Shown here: positions 48,560 through 61,500 of the stretch, piece by piece
Position numbering within the stretch: position 1 is the stretch's first letter
Layout of the letters: every line of letters begins with the position of its first letter
Assembly: GCF_002865645.1 (NCBI RefSeq)
Contig: NW_020194518.1
Span: 1,363,463 to 1,427,462, forward strand
Reading direction: 5' to 3'
DNA: 64,000 nt
Source: Hyaloscypha bicolor E
Lineage: Eukaryota > Ascomycota > Leotiomycetes > Helotiales > Hyaloscyphaceae
Program-made: the position numbers and the translations under genes
Notes under the pieces: model-generated
Told to the model about the DNA's origin: nothing
The model's input: the letters and a program-made list of their open reading frames with translations, nothing else
Databases searched by the model: none

Positions 48560-49860
48560 AATAACTAGGCAAGAAAGCCCTAGACTAGCCAGGCAAGCAG
48601 ATAGGCTAGTAACCTTATTACTAAATAAAGATCTATAAGAAAGCAAGTCCCGGAATAACTAGGTAAGTTAGAAGGAGCTATAGTATAAGATACTACTAGT
48701 ATATTACTAGAAAGTGAACTAGAGTCTCTTATTAAGTCTCCTAAGGGATCCGAGTATCCTATTAATATTTATAGTAGAAGAGATACTTTTTTCTAGAAAG
48801 TAGAGGAAAAAAAGGAACTTGCCTTATTAAAGATAGAGTTCCAAGAGTTATTTCGGAATCCAGAGGCTTTATATAAAGAGATTATTAAGCTAATTCTAAA
48901 GATATATAATATCCTTGCCTATAGTAAGAATTATTATAATTAGCTAAGAGAAACCAAATAAGCCCTATAAAAGAACGAAGCTATTATTAAAAAGCTTATT
49001 ATATAGCTTACCGGAATAACTAGTTCTTCTGTTCTAGAAGATAGATACTTAGTTAAATTCCCTAACTCTTCTATTTTCAAAGATATAACTAAGAATAGTA
49101 TTACCTTTAATAATTAGTTAGTTCAGATTAAGAACAAGCTCTATAATAACTCTAATACCTATTAGATAGAGGATCTCAAGATTATTTATATATCTGGCTA
49201 TATAGATAGCTATATTCTTATACTAATCTCTCCCTATCTGAACTAGAATAGTTAATATATATATAAGACTATTAGGGAACTATATACCTATCTGAAAGAG
49301 CTATATAGTAACCCGAATAAGGAGTATAATACTCGGTAAGCATTTAAGGAGCTATTTATAAAGAAGGGCCAGATTTTTTAGAAGTTCTATATTCTATTCC
49401 TGAAATATATAGTAGACGGAAATATTAATCTATAGGATCTTAAGAATAACCTAAATAATAAGCTTATCTAAAAGCTCTAAGAGGCCATAGCTATATATTA
49501 TAATAATCCGGCTATCTATACTATAGAGTTTATATAATACTATACTATAAATAATTAGTAGATCCGAGCTTACTATAAAAAGAAAGAATAGATATCCAAA
49601 AAAGCTAATAAAGATATAGATAAGCCAAGCCCAGGAGGTGCCCCTTATATAAAGCCTGCTCCTAAGACCCCAGTAATAGATAAGCCTATTACCCCGAAGC
49701 CCGGATTCTTAGATCTCAAGTACTATAACTATAATAGATTTGGTTATATATCTAGAAACTATCTAGAGCCTAAGATAGAGTATATAAAGCAAGTTTTAGT
49801 AGCTAAGCTAGTAGTACTTATTATAAGTAAGCTATCTAAGAGTATAAAATAGGGAAATAA
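48560..49860 (+). pseudogene. gag relic with destroyed zinc knuckle
   Basis: The plus strand has gag-like helical runs broken by stops. At 49,721-49,762 the codons read YYNYNRFGYISRNY, matching CX2CX4HX4C with all four metal ligands changed to Tyr. Protease follows. Confidence 0.75.
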
Positions 49861-49899
49861 GGACCCCTAAAGGAAGTTTCTTTTTTAGGGCCATATTAT

Positions 49900-52757
49900 A
49901 TAGATATAGTAGAAGTTGATTTAAGCTAGCTACTAGGAAATAAAGCGTTTATATTTCTTTATATAATTAGTAATAATAGATTAGATATTAAGACTTCTTC
50001 TCTTATTAATATTAGAGTAAACGGATATACTTTTATTAATTCCAAGTTTATAAAAATAATCGAATAATTTCTAGATATTAAGCCTATTTAATTAGTATTA
50101 CCCTATAATATAAGGGAGTTTAATAGTAAGCAGGCCGTATTTATTATTTACTATATTAAGCTTATATTCTTAATTAATAGATAGAAGGTCCTAGTATCTA
50201 TATTAGTTATAGAACTAGGTAAGTATAATATGATTTTAGAATAATAGTAATTTATAAGTATTAGTATCCTAATTAATTACAAGAATAGAAGATTAATCTG
50301 GCTAGATAATTAGCCTAGAAAGAAGAATTAGAATAAGATCCTAATTACTATATATAAGAACTTGAAATCTGGGAAAAGTAACTAGTACTAAAAAGATATA
50401 GATAAAAGAAATAAAGCTATAGCTATAGATAAGTCCTAGAGACCTTAGCTTATAAAGAGGAAACCCCCTTATTCTCTTTCTAAACCGGGTTTAGAAAGCC
50501 GTATATAGTAAAAGGATTAAGCTTAATACTATAGAGAAATACAAGTGGCTTTAGGGAATATAGAAGTTTCTCCTAAGCTAGAGATAGGAATATTAAACCC
50601 ATACTATCTAAAGGAAAGCTATAAGATCTAGTTAAGGCCTTTGGTTAATATTATAGGTATTTTGCCGGCCACTTTCTAGATAAACCTATAGAAGAAAAAG
50701 AACCTTTTCTTTATAATATTGTTTTTCGAGATTAATAAAGAGCTAGAATTATAATAAGAGAATAAGTTTATTCCGGGCAAGTAATAGCCAGGAAAGATAG
50801 AGCTATAGTAGCTAGTAAGAGTCTTACTAGAGGAGTTTAAGGATTTTGCAGATATCTTTTTAAAGGAAGTATTAAATATCTTACTTTTATATTAACTATA
50901 TAACTATAAGATTCAGATTAATAATCCCAAAGGCCTAGAGAGCCTAGGGTATTTCCTGCTCTATTAATAGTCGACCTATAAGCTATAGGAGATTAAGCGC
51001 TTCTTTAAAAAGAACCTCTAATAGGGCTTTATTAAGCCAAGCCAGTTCCCTTTTATATTCCCGATCCTCTTTATAAAGAAGGCTAATAGAGCTCTCCGAT
51101 TCTATATTAACTATTATAAGCTAAATAACTTAATATAGAAGAACTATTATTCTCTTTCCCTTATTTATAAGACCCTTATATAGCTAGCTCAAGCTAAGGT
51201 CTATATAAAACTAGATATTTAATAAGTATTCTATTAGATCTAAATAAACCTAGAATTAGAAGAACTTATAATATTTCATATAAGATATAAGGTCTATAAG
51301 TATAAGGTTCTTTAGGAAGGCCTAATTAATAGCCCTGCTATATATTAGAGGTATATAAATAATATCCTCTTTAATTACCTTAATATCTTTTATATAGCTT
51401 ATTTGGATAATATTCTAATTTATTTAAATAATTCCTTAAAATATAAAAACCATATATAAAAGGTTCTTTAGTAGTTATAGAATACCGGCCTCTAAGTAAA
51501 TATTAAGAAATTAGAGTTTAAGATTACTTATATAAAATACCTAGGTTTTATTATTTCTACTAGAGGTATTAAAATAGACTCAGATAAGATAGTAGTTATT
51601 AAGGACTAGTAATTACTAAAAATAGTTAAAGAAATATAAGGCTTTCTGGGTTTTTATAACTTTTATTAGTATTTTATTACGGAATACGGCTATATAATAA
51701 AGCTCCTAATAACTCTAATATATAAGGGAGTTCTATTTAAATAGACAGATTAGTATTAAGAAGGTTTTACTAAGTTAAAATAAGCTATATTCTTAGTACT
51801 AATTTTATACTACTATAATCTGAATCTCTTTATTATAGTTAAAACAGATATATTAAATGGAGTTATAGCCGGTATTTTCTTATAGTAAGACCCCTAGATA
51901 GAACTCTGGTATCCGGTAGTATTCTTCTCTAAAACTATATAGTTAGTAGAATTAAACTATAATATTTATAATAAGGAAATATTTACTATTATTCTCTTTT
52001 TAACCGAATAGCAAGCGAAGCTAGAAGGCTTATAAAAGGTACTCTTTATAATTTATTTAGACTACTAAGCCCTTAAATACTTTATAATTATAAAGAAGCT
52101 TTTAGTAAGATAAGCTTACTAGGTAAAGTACTTTTCCTACTACTATTTCAAGCTTATATATTAGGTAGGCAAATTAAATAAATAAACAGATACCCTAAAT
52201 AGGAAATATAAGAATATAACTACTCAAGATAAGGTAATAGTAGCCTACTAAACCCAAATTCTCCTCCTATAATAAAAGATTAATAATAATATTATACGGG
52301 ATCTCTAGTTAACTCTAATTAAGGCCTTTATAAGCCCGGCTTAGGAAGAAACCCAGTATAATAGTATTTAGCTAGTAGATAAGCTATTAAGTAAGAACCG
52401 AGAGTTACCGGAGCTAGAAAAGCTATGGGATAAGGCAAGAAACGAGAAGGAAAGTACTTAGATACTATAAGACGGCCTCCTTTTATAATACGGTAAACTA
52501 TTTATATCTAATAGTATAATAATACCCGAGATACCCTTATATACTGCCCTTATTTAGGAGGTATATATATAGCCTCTAATGGGATATCCAGGACAAGCCA
52601 AGCTTTAATAGCTTCTTTAGGCCTGCTATTACTAGCCAGGCCAAGGTATAGATATTAATTAGTATAGGGATAACTGCTATATCTGCTAATAATCCTATAT
52701 TCCCAGAGATAAGAAGCCAGGGCTCTTATATCTGTTACTAGTCCCTGACCGCCCCTG
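49900..52757 (+). pseudogene. protease, RT, RNase H and integrase zinc-binding relic
   Basis: Protease near 50,000 (LINIRVNGYTFINSKF, DTGA region lost). RT near 51,380-51,700: AYLDNILIYLNNSLKY (D-N instead of D-D), YIKYLGFIISTRGIKI, IQGFLGFYNFYQYFI. RNase H near 51,840-52,190: LNYNIYNKEIFTI, YLDYQALKYFIITKKLL, YQVGKLNK. Integrase HHCC region near 52,560-52,740: GYPGQAKL, CYYQPGQGIDINQYR, SYIPRDKKPGLLYLLLVPDR. The solo LTR interrupts it at 52,758. Confidence 0.85.
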
Positions 52758-52762
52758 GTAAC

Positions 52763-53065
52763 TGTAAGGCACGTAATAGCAGGGTGATACACAAGTAGTC
52801 AAGGTAAGTAAGCTGCGGAGTGACGCTTGCAAGTGTAACTGATTCCAAGAATTGATTCCAATAAGAGACTAATCGATGCCCCTTCCAAAGCTAGGAGCGT
52901 CTCCCTATATATTCCCTAGTGCTTAGCCAGGCATGCGAAGCCCTTTACTTAATTAGGAAATCCCATGCAATCCATACGATTCCGATCGCAAGCTGTACCC
53001 AAAATAGGAAACTAGATCCACGACATCTGACACCTGTCCATGCGCCATCACGTGTGCCCATTACA
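52763..53065 (-). mobile_element. Un-RIPed solo LTR (303 bp), TSD GTAAC
   Basis: Runs TGTAAGGCACG...CCCATTACA with GTAAC on both sides (52,758-52,762 and 53,066-53,070). CA and TG are abundant, whereas the LTRs of its own family at 23,472 and 30,162, of identical length, are heavily RIPed. It splits the integrase relic of the host element. A 62-codon open frame inside it is incidental. Confidence 0.95.
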
Positions 53066-53070
53066 GTAAC

Positions 53071-54230
53071 ATATATTAGTAGATTTCAAGAAGTATCTAG
53101 AGAGTAGGAATAAGTATAATATAATAGTAATCTTTATTAACTATTTGGGTAAGTGCCCTATTATAATTCCTGTCCGAGATATAGTAATAGCTAAAGAGTT
53201 AGCGCCCCTATTTCTTACCTATATAGTTTGCCAAGTTAGTATTCTGGAAACCATAGTATCTAATTAAGGCCCCTAGTTTATATCGGATTTCTGGAGTGAG
53301 TTCTATAAGTATATTAGTATAAAGCTCAAGTTATTAACTACTAATTATTTCTAAACCAATAGCTAGATAGAGATTATTAACTAGTATTTCGACTAATAAC
53401 TATATCCCTATATAAATTATTACTAGGATAATTAGAATAAATAGGTAGTAATAATTAATTACTAGCAGGTAGCTCTAGTCTATAAGATTATAGGCTAATT
53501 CCCGTTCCTTATAAAAAAGGGCTATAAACCACAGATATTATTTAACTAGGAAACCCAAATATAATCGGGTACTTTAAAGGAAGAGCTAAATAGATAGGAG
53601 GCAAAGGCCCTGGTAATATAGCTCTATAAATTATAGTAAAAGATATAGGAGAATATAATATAAATATAAGAATATTATATTATTTAAGCTAATAAGTATT
53701 ACTAACTAGTAGACTTCGGAGTAAGAGATAAGATATGAATTACTATTAAATACTAGAAGAATAATTATTTGAGCCATAAGCTAGCTTACTAAATAAAAGA
53801 ACTATATAAAATCCTGGAATAAGTAAGATATTTCTTTAGGCTTAAGCTTCCGGAATTAATAAGAATATATCTGGTATTTTATATAAAGAAGCTATATAAA
53901 GACCCAGGTAATCTCCTTTCTAGATAAGCAAATCCGGAGCCTCTGCTATTAGAACTATAAGACAGGAAAACGGAATATAAAGTTTAAGAGATATAAGTAG
54001 TAAAACTGCTTTATAGGAAGCTAAAGTACTAAATCTAGTAGAAAGAATAGAACCCAGATCCAGAATAGTATCCTGCTTCCTTATTAAGTAATAGTATCCT
54101 AGCTTTTTAGAGCTTCTATAACAAGAATCCCGAATAGCTAGAACTACTCCAGAATCTCTTCTATTAGTTGGACTATATTAAGAATAATATATTACCGGAA
54201 CTATATAATATAAACGGAAATCCTTTAAAG
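53071..54230 (+). pseudogene. integrase core and chromodomain relic
   Basis: Continues the integrase: ISVDFKKYLESRNKYN, a first Asp region, SNQGPQFISDFWSEFYKYI-like (second Asp region, now SN), TNYFQTNSQIEIINQY (catalytic Glu region). Near 53,990-54,120 RKLKYQIQQKEQNPDPEQYP and SFYNKNPE resemble a chromodomain, which targets chromovirus integration to modified histones. Confidence 0.82.
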
Positions 54231-54264
54231 TTATATATAAAAGGCCCTGGCCTTTAATATATAA
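54231..54264. repeat. 34-bp palindrome, copy 6
   Basis: TTATATATAAAAGGC, centre CCTG, GCCTTTAATATATAA, in the 3' untranslated region 70 bp upstream of the 3' LTR. Confidence 0.87.
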
Positions 54265-54333
54265 CCTGTAACTTGGAAATTTAATAGGGACTTTTAAAGC
54301 TCGGGAATAAGCTTATTTCGAGAAGAGAAGTAA

Positions 54334-54593
54334 TATTATAGTTATTATAATATATAGTACTAGTAGGAGTTAGACTAGAGCTAGAAAGATATCTGGTATC
54401 TGAGTAAGATATCTATAATTACCTGATTATTATATATAACCCCGAGCTTAAGCTAGTATATAGGCCCATATATAGCTTATAATTATTTAGATCCGAGGCT
54501 TCTTCGGGATCCTTTTCTCTCTTTAGCTTTGAATTATTAAAATAGAAATAGTCTAACTATATCTTTCAGGCCCTAGATCTTGTACTTATAATA
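54334..54593 (+). repeat. 3' LTR (260 bp)
   Basis: Partner of 48,159-48,418, followed by TAAAT. Confidence 0.92.
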
Positions 54594-54598
54594 TAAAT

Positions 54599-55383
54599 AG
54601 TTTATTATATTATAAGAAGAAATTGCTTTATAGTATTTAAGTATCTTTTTTCTTATTTCTTACCTTATTTTATAGCTTTTCTAGTTCTAATAACTTTTAG
54701 TTCTTATTTAATAACTTATTTATTAGCTAGATACTATTATACTAGGTTTTTTTCTAAACTAGACTTATTAAAGCCTTAATTAGAACTAATTAGAAATCTC
54801 GTATAATATTATTATTAATCTTTTATTATAAAAAGAGAATTTGGGTTTAATAGGCTATTATTACCTTATTTTAGATAATTATATTTTTATATTTCCTATT
54901 TAGAATATCTATTTATTTATTTAACTTATTTATCTAATATATAAACTTGAAATAGTAATAAAAAAATATTTCATTTAATAAGCTTATTTTACTAAAAGCT
55001 TTTTTATAGTTATAAAGTATTTAAAAGCTTAGTAATCTAAGTAAATTATAAAGAGTATTTTCTATAGGCCTTTTAGCTTTATTTATTATTTAATTAAAAA
55101 AAATAGTAAATATCTTCTTATTATAAATATTATAATTTAGTTTTACTAGCTATATAGTTTTAGAGAAGAATACTACCAGATACTAGAATTTTATCTAGAG
55201 GTCTTATTATAAGAGAATACTAGTTATAACCTTATTTAATATATTTATTTTAATTATAATAAAAAGATTTAGATTATAGTAATATAGAATTAGTACTAAA
55301 AGTATAGTTTATTTTAGCTTAGTAAAATCTTCTTAATACTAATCTATTTACTTAAATAGAACTCTTTTATTATAATAGGTATA
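54599..55383 (-). pseudogene. gypsy RNase H / RT relic, right part of the split element
   Basis: On the minus strand KILFIIYLDYQAFKYFITIK (about 55,000-55,060) equals the RNase H end of the 48,159 element nearly residue for residue, so host and insert are of the same family in opposite orientation. It continues the integrase relic at 47,290-48,153. Confidence 0.7.
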
Positions 55384-58230
55384 TATAATGGCATATAGAC
55401 AGGTATTAGATATTACGGATCTAGTTTCCTATTTTGGGTATAGCTTGTAATTAGAATTATATGAATTATATAGGATTTCCTAATTAAGTAAAGGGCTTTG
55501 TATACCTGGCTAAGTACTAGGGAATATATAGGGAAATACTCCTAGCTTTAGAAAGAGGTATTAATTAGTCTTTTATTAGAATTAATTCTTGGAATTAGTT
55601 ATATTTATAAGTATTACTCCGTAGCTTAATTACCTTAACTACTTATATATTATTCTACTATTATATATCTTATATTCTAATTAATCTAACCTTCGGAAAG
55701 TAGTTTATTATGAGGTAATTAAGCTATTAATAGACAAAACTATTAATGGCTAGAGTATTAACTAGGAGAAGCGCCTCTACTACTATTAGGGTAACCTAGT
55801 CAGATATCCAGAAAAGCGCCCAGTTAGCTATTCTAGCTACTGCCTAATTAGAAGAAGGAAGTGAAACTCAGATATTCCTAGAACTAGCTAGCAGGATAAT
55901 AATAATAGAGAAGCTAGCGGTAGCTTATTATTATATTACTGAGTTAGAAACAGAGATATAATAGAAAAAGAATCTAGAAAAGATAGAAGCTCAGATTTAC
56001 TATCTTAAGAATATTTAGGTACCTATTATAGAATCTATTATATTACCGGTAGTATATTTAGTTTATAGGACTCTAAAAACCCGAGAATTACTAACTTATA
56101 AGGGAAAGAATATTAAGGAAGCCTAGGACTTCTTTTACTAGGCAAAGCTAAAGTAGTATAAAGATAGCGGAATTATCTAGGCTATAGATATAGTAAAGAT
56201 TATATATTATACTTTCTATTTTAAGAATATAGCCAGAGATATCTGGAAGTATAGGAAGTAATTAGTAGGTATTAATATTACGAATTAGGAAACCTTTATT
56301 AAGTTTATAAAGAATTCTATCTTGAATCCAGAGAACTATAATAATAATACCTTTATTAAGTTTAAGGATATAAAATAGTAGCCAGGTTAGAGTATCCAAA
56401 GCTTTATATTTTACTTGGATAGCCTATTAGATAACTTGGAATATACGGATTTACTATAAGAATAGGATAACTTATTTAGTAGCTTAAGGCAGGAGATTCG
56501 GAATAAGATTAATTACTAAGGAAATACTTTATAAGAAAGAAAGAAGCTTATTTCTATAGCTATAAGAGTCGAAAATAACTTAAACTAGTCTATTTAATAA
56601 GAATATAATAATAAGCTACTAGATTAATAAAAGAAAGGAAATTAAAAAAAGAAAAGAGGAAATAATAAAGAGAAATAGAAGAGAAATATATTCCCGTTAT
56701 AAGGTTTATATAACCGGAATAGTAAAGATATAATAACAGGGTCTAATATAGTACTTATATTAGGATTTATAAAACCGGATATAACTTGCTTTATTTACTA
56801 GAAAGAGAATTACTATATTATTACCTGCCTAAATCGGGGAAAACCGACTTACTATAACTATAATAAGTCTGGCTATAAGATATATAAGTACCTAGAACTA
56901 AAGAAGCCGGGAAACGAATATATCCCGTAATAGTTATACTTATTTATATTATAGAGAATAAAGCTCCTGAAATAAGAATAGTAATTAAGGTTACTATTAA
57001 GATAAAGAAAAGTAGGTAAAGAATTAGAATATTAGTTAACTCGGGTATAAAGGCTAATTATATAAAAAAAAGGCTAGTTTTAGATATAAGTATTCTATTA
57101 ATATTAAAAGCAATTCCCTTAACCTTATTAGAGGAAAAAAGGATCTATTTATATAGAGATTATATTCTTGAGATTACTATTAAGGATATACTAGGGAACT
57201 AAAGAGAAGCTAATATATACTTTATATTATATGATTTTAATCTAAACTATATTAATATAATACTTGGATTCCTATAGCTCTACTAGGTTAATTCCTTAAT
57301 TTTCTTTAGAAAAGTAATATAGAAATACCAGATTTAACTATAAAAAATTAAAGTTCTAAATACTAGGAAGTTTACTAAAGTAATAAAGTATAAGATATAT
57401 GTTTTTTTATTAATTACCTATTCTATAATAAATAGCTAAAAGATTATTACTATTACTATAAACGAGATAGCTATATTTCCTAAGAAGTATTAGAACCTTT
57501 TTCCAGTATTCTCTATAGAGGCTATAGGTATACTACCCGATTACTATATAATAGAATATTATATAGATCTAGAACCAGGATCCTAATTACTATATAGTTC
57601 TATATATACTTTATTAGAAAGAGAGCTTAAAGTTCTTTAGGAATATCTTAATACTAGCTTAAAAAAGAAATAGATCTATTATTTTACTAGCCTAGCTAGT
57701 ATTCTAATTATATTTATTCTAAAGAAAAAAGGCGGCCTATATCTATATATTAATTACTAGGGTCTAAATAGAATTATTATTAAGAACTAGATACTATTAC
57801 TATTTATTAGTAAAATAATAGATAGGTTTTATAAAGTAAAAATATATATAAAGCTAGACTTAAAAGATATTTATTATTAGTTATAAATCCGGGAAAATAA
57901 TAAGTAAAAAATAGTATTTCGAATATACTATAAATATTTTAAGTATTATATTATATTCTTTAGACTTTCTAATATTTCGGTAATATTTCAGGTATATATT
58001 AACTATATATTAGTAGGCCTTATAAATATTATTTATATAGTTTATTTAAATAATATTTTGATTTATTTAAAGAACTCAGAATAATATATAATAGTAGTCT
58101 AATATATATTCGAGTAATTATAATAATACTAGCTCTTTATAAACTTGGCAAAATACAAGTTTAATATAGAAAGAATAGAGTTTCTGGAATTTATAATTAG
58201 CCCAGATAGTATAGAAATCTATATAATATT
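55384..58230 (+). mobile_element. 5' part of a second copy of the 7.0-kb gypsy family
   Basis: The 5' LTR is 55,384-55,674 (291 bp, a 12-bp deletion near its start compared with 303 bp). gag follows from about 55,730 with two knuckle remnants near 56,775-56,880 (CFIYQKENYYIITC and YYNYNKSGYKIYKY), then protease (~57,010-57,060) and RT (YLNNILIYLKNSE at about 58,030-58,080). The copy stops in RT at about 58,230, where the Helitron begins. It is collinear with 30,464-27,600 read on the minus strand. Confidence 0.85.
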
Positions 58231-58561
58231 ATTATATAATCGGACTACTAGTTAAAAAACTAGTTATATAAGGAATACTAAAACTTAACCTCAAGCCCCC
58301 TATATATTACTTGCTTTAGGAATACTAAAGCTCTCTGCCGCTCCCTATATATTACTTGGCCTTTTATTTAGCCTATAATTATACAAATATGAATTCTTCC
58401 CTATTATACTATTATACCGGTTATAGATAATACTTCTAATATAGCGGGTTTTCTCTAAATCTTAAGAGAGACCTATATAAGACGTATTTATAATATAAGG
58501 TCTCTTTTCTCTTTTATTTCCCTAACTTACGTATTTGGTTACTAATCTTCTTTAGGCTAAA

Positions 58562-61500
58562 CGGGCTATAAGGCGCCTTCCTCTTATAGATATTAATCTG
58601 AATACCCTATAATAGACCTATACCGGACTAATACGGCCTCTTACGGATAAGGATAATCCTCGATCTCGAAAACGGATCCGTTAAACTTATAATAAGCTAG
58701 ATACGGCCCATAGCCAGTCTATAGAGGCTCCTCCTCTTCCTTCTTCTTCTCCTTCTTCTTCTATTATCTTATCTATTAGCTATTATTTATAATTCCGGAA
58801 CCGGCCCGCTTATAACCTTAGCCCAATAGATACGGAGTATAAGGATTATATAGTAAGGTACTAGGTATTAGAGGCAATTACGGGTATAAATCGAAAGTTT
58901 GAGCTCTATTATAAGAGGGGAGATATGGCCTTGGACGAATTACGGGTATCTCTGCCCTTTTTATAGGCGCTTTTTAAAGGAAATAATCCGCAAGCCCGTA
59001 ACTTTCATTAGAATATTAGGGTATATAACTCTATACTTGCTTTTATATCCGTAAGCTATACCAAAGACATATATACTAACCTTTCTCGTAGTCTTTACTA
59101 CTTTTAGATCTATAGGGAGCTATTTTATTATTAAGGACCCTTAGAGCCAGGCTTATAGTAAGTTCAGGCCTTTACCTAGTTATTTTTTTATAATCCAGAC
59201 TATACTATAAATCTCCGGGTATAGTACTACCTGCTACTTAATTATATAATTCTTTGCGGCCTCTATAAGATACTTATGGATTATAATTCCTTTATACGGA
59301 TTTATAAAATAGCCCGGAAGTAATTAGCTAGCTAAATAAGTTACTTCCGGATTCTTCTTAGCCTATAAATGTACCTAATTCTCTAGTCTAGGGCAGATTA
59401 TTACTATAAGAACCTCCCTATAGCTATAGAGCTAGTAGGAATCCTTCCGGATAAGTTTATGGACGAGAGTTAATATAATATCTTTCTTATAGTCCGTAAG
59501 CCTGGCTATTAAGGTCCGTAACTTTACCAGGTAACTATTACTTATATAGTATATATACTATTTTATTATATATTCCTCTTTCCGTATAGCAAATACGGAT
59601 AGTACTATAAGATAACCTTACGGGATACCCGTTATACCCGTTAATAGACCCGTTTAAAGCAGTGGCCCTTTTACTAGTTTCATTTATATACCCGTAATTA
59701 TAAAGTATTCCCTCTCTTTTATACTTACTAGCTCTTTTAGTAATATATTATAAATGCTTTTATTACCTATAAGACTATATCCCTTAATTAGCTCCGTTTA
59801 TACTAAGACAAGATCTATACGGATATATATAATGGCTTAGTAAATACCCTTATCTATAAAGATATCTTACTAGCTAATCTAGGCCATTAATTTATTCTTC
59901 TTTCCTCTTTTATAGGCAGGAATCGGTTTATATAATAGCTTTTCTAGGACTTAATAACTATTATTTATTATTTTAGAAAGCCTATCTTTTTTATTACCTT
60001 TATAGTAAACCCGTAATAGCTAGAGATTATCTAGGAGCTATATAGCTTATAATCTATAGACCAGCCAGATCTAATTACTTATATATTTTGACTCAAGGTC
60101 CAAGAGCTTCTTATAGACCTAAAAAACCACATTTTCGGATAATATACGGACTATATTTATATAATTAAGTATTAGAAGCAAGGGCTTCCGTATTTGCACT
60201 TACTCTTATTCCTATAAGTATCTGTAAAGTTCAATATACCTGAGTATATAGACGAGGTCATATATACTAAGCTACCGGATCCGTTATAGGATCCTATAGG
60301 CAAGCTCCTGGCCTTAGTTACGAGTAATATATCCTATAGTCTATATAAGGAAGACTATATACGGGCCCTATATATAGTCTATAAAGAAGCTTATAGCCCG
60401 TTAATATACTTCAAGAGGTTTCTAAAGGCTTTTACGAACCGTATTATAATTAATAAGGATAGCTATCCCGAGTACTACTACCGGGATAATGGGTAAATAT
60501 TTATAGTCTATAAACTAGGCTTTCTAGGCTAGGAAGTCGTCTATAATAACTACTAGGTTATTCCGTATAACCCGTATCTCCTTTAGAAGTTCCGCTCATA
60601 TATTAATATTAAGGTTTATATATCCGTATAAGTAATTAAGTATATTTATAAATATATATATAAAGAAGTAGACCGGATAATAATTATAATTACGGCTATA
60701 GATAATGAGATTACCCAGTATATATATGCCTGTTATATAAGTTCATATGAGGCTATTTGGCGGCTATTTGAATTCTCTATATATTAGGAGTTCTCTTTTA
60801 TTTAGTATCTTATAGTCTATCTTAAGGATAAGTAAATAATTTACTTTCCGGATAATATCTCTCCTATAGCTCTAGCTACAAAGACTATAAATACCCGTTT
60901 AACCCTAATAGCCTTCTTTGAGTATAATACTATATATAAGGATAGCCAGGGGTACTTATATTCCGAGTTTCCGGCCGAGTTTATATAGGTTCCAAAGACC
61001 CGGGAATAGAAGTATTACTAGCGGGATAAAGGTAACCGGATTAGCCATATATATTACTATAGCCCTATTTCGGGTAAGTAGTACTACTTATGGCTCTTAC
61101 TTATAGTTATTTATAGACTATAGTTCTTTACAGATCTATATTTTATTAAAGGTATCTATTATCTAATATACCAGGCTACCTATATTACGTATAGCTTAGT
61201 AGAGAATAACTAGGAATAATACTAGTATTTTAATAAGGCTATTCTATTTATACCTATAGGTAGTTTACGGACATTATTCTTAACTAGCCTTTACTAGTAA
61301 CTAATTACAGACCCGTTAGTAATCTGGAACCGGTACAAGTACTACTTCTATAATAACCTCTAGTACTAGCTTATCCGTAATAGTAGTTTCCTACTCCTAT
61401 TTCTTAACCCATATTATAATTATAGCCTTTTCTTGCTCGCAAGTAGGCTTATAGACTAATAGCAGTCGCTTGCGGACTATAGGCTCCTGTCTTTTATCTG

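Larger units (their letters stand above)
48159..54593 (+). mobile_element. Complete Ty3/gypsy chromovirus, LTR to LTR 6,435 bp, TSD TAAAT
   Basis: LTRs of 260 bp each (48,159-48,418 and 54,334-54,593) begin TATTATRRTTATT and end CTTATAATA; TAAAT flanks at 48,154-48,158 and 54,594-54,598. A purine tract GAGAAGAGAAG precedes the 3' LTR. Order on the plus strand is gag, protease, RT, RNase H, integrase, chromodomain. It contains an inserted 303-bp solo LTR at 52,763-53,065, so its own length was 6,127 bp. Confidence 0.93.

Noticed and set aside
52919..53107. 62-codon plus-strand open frame
   Set aside because: Lies inside the solo LTR and runs across its target duplication.
60918..61106. 62-codon plus-strand open frame
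   Set aside because: Out of frame with the Helitron RepHel relic that occupies this DNA.
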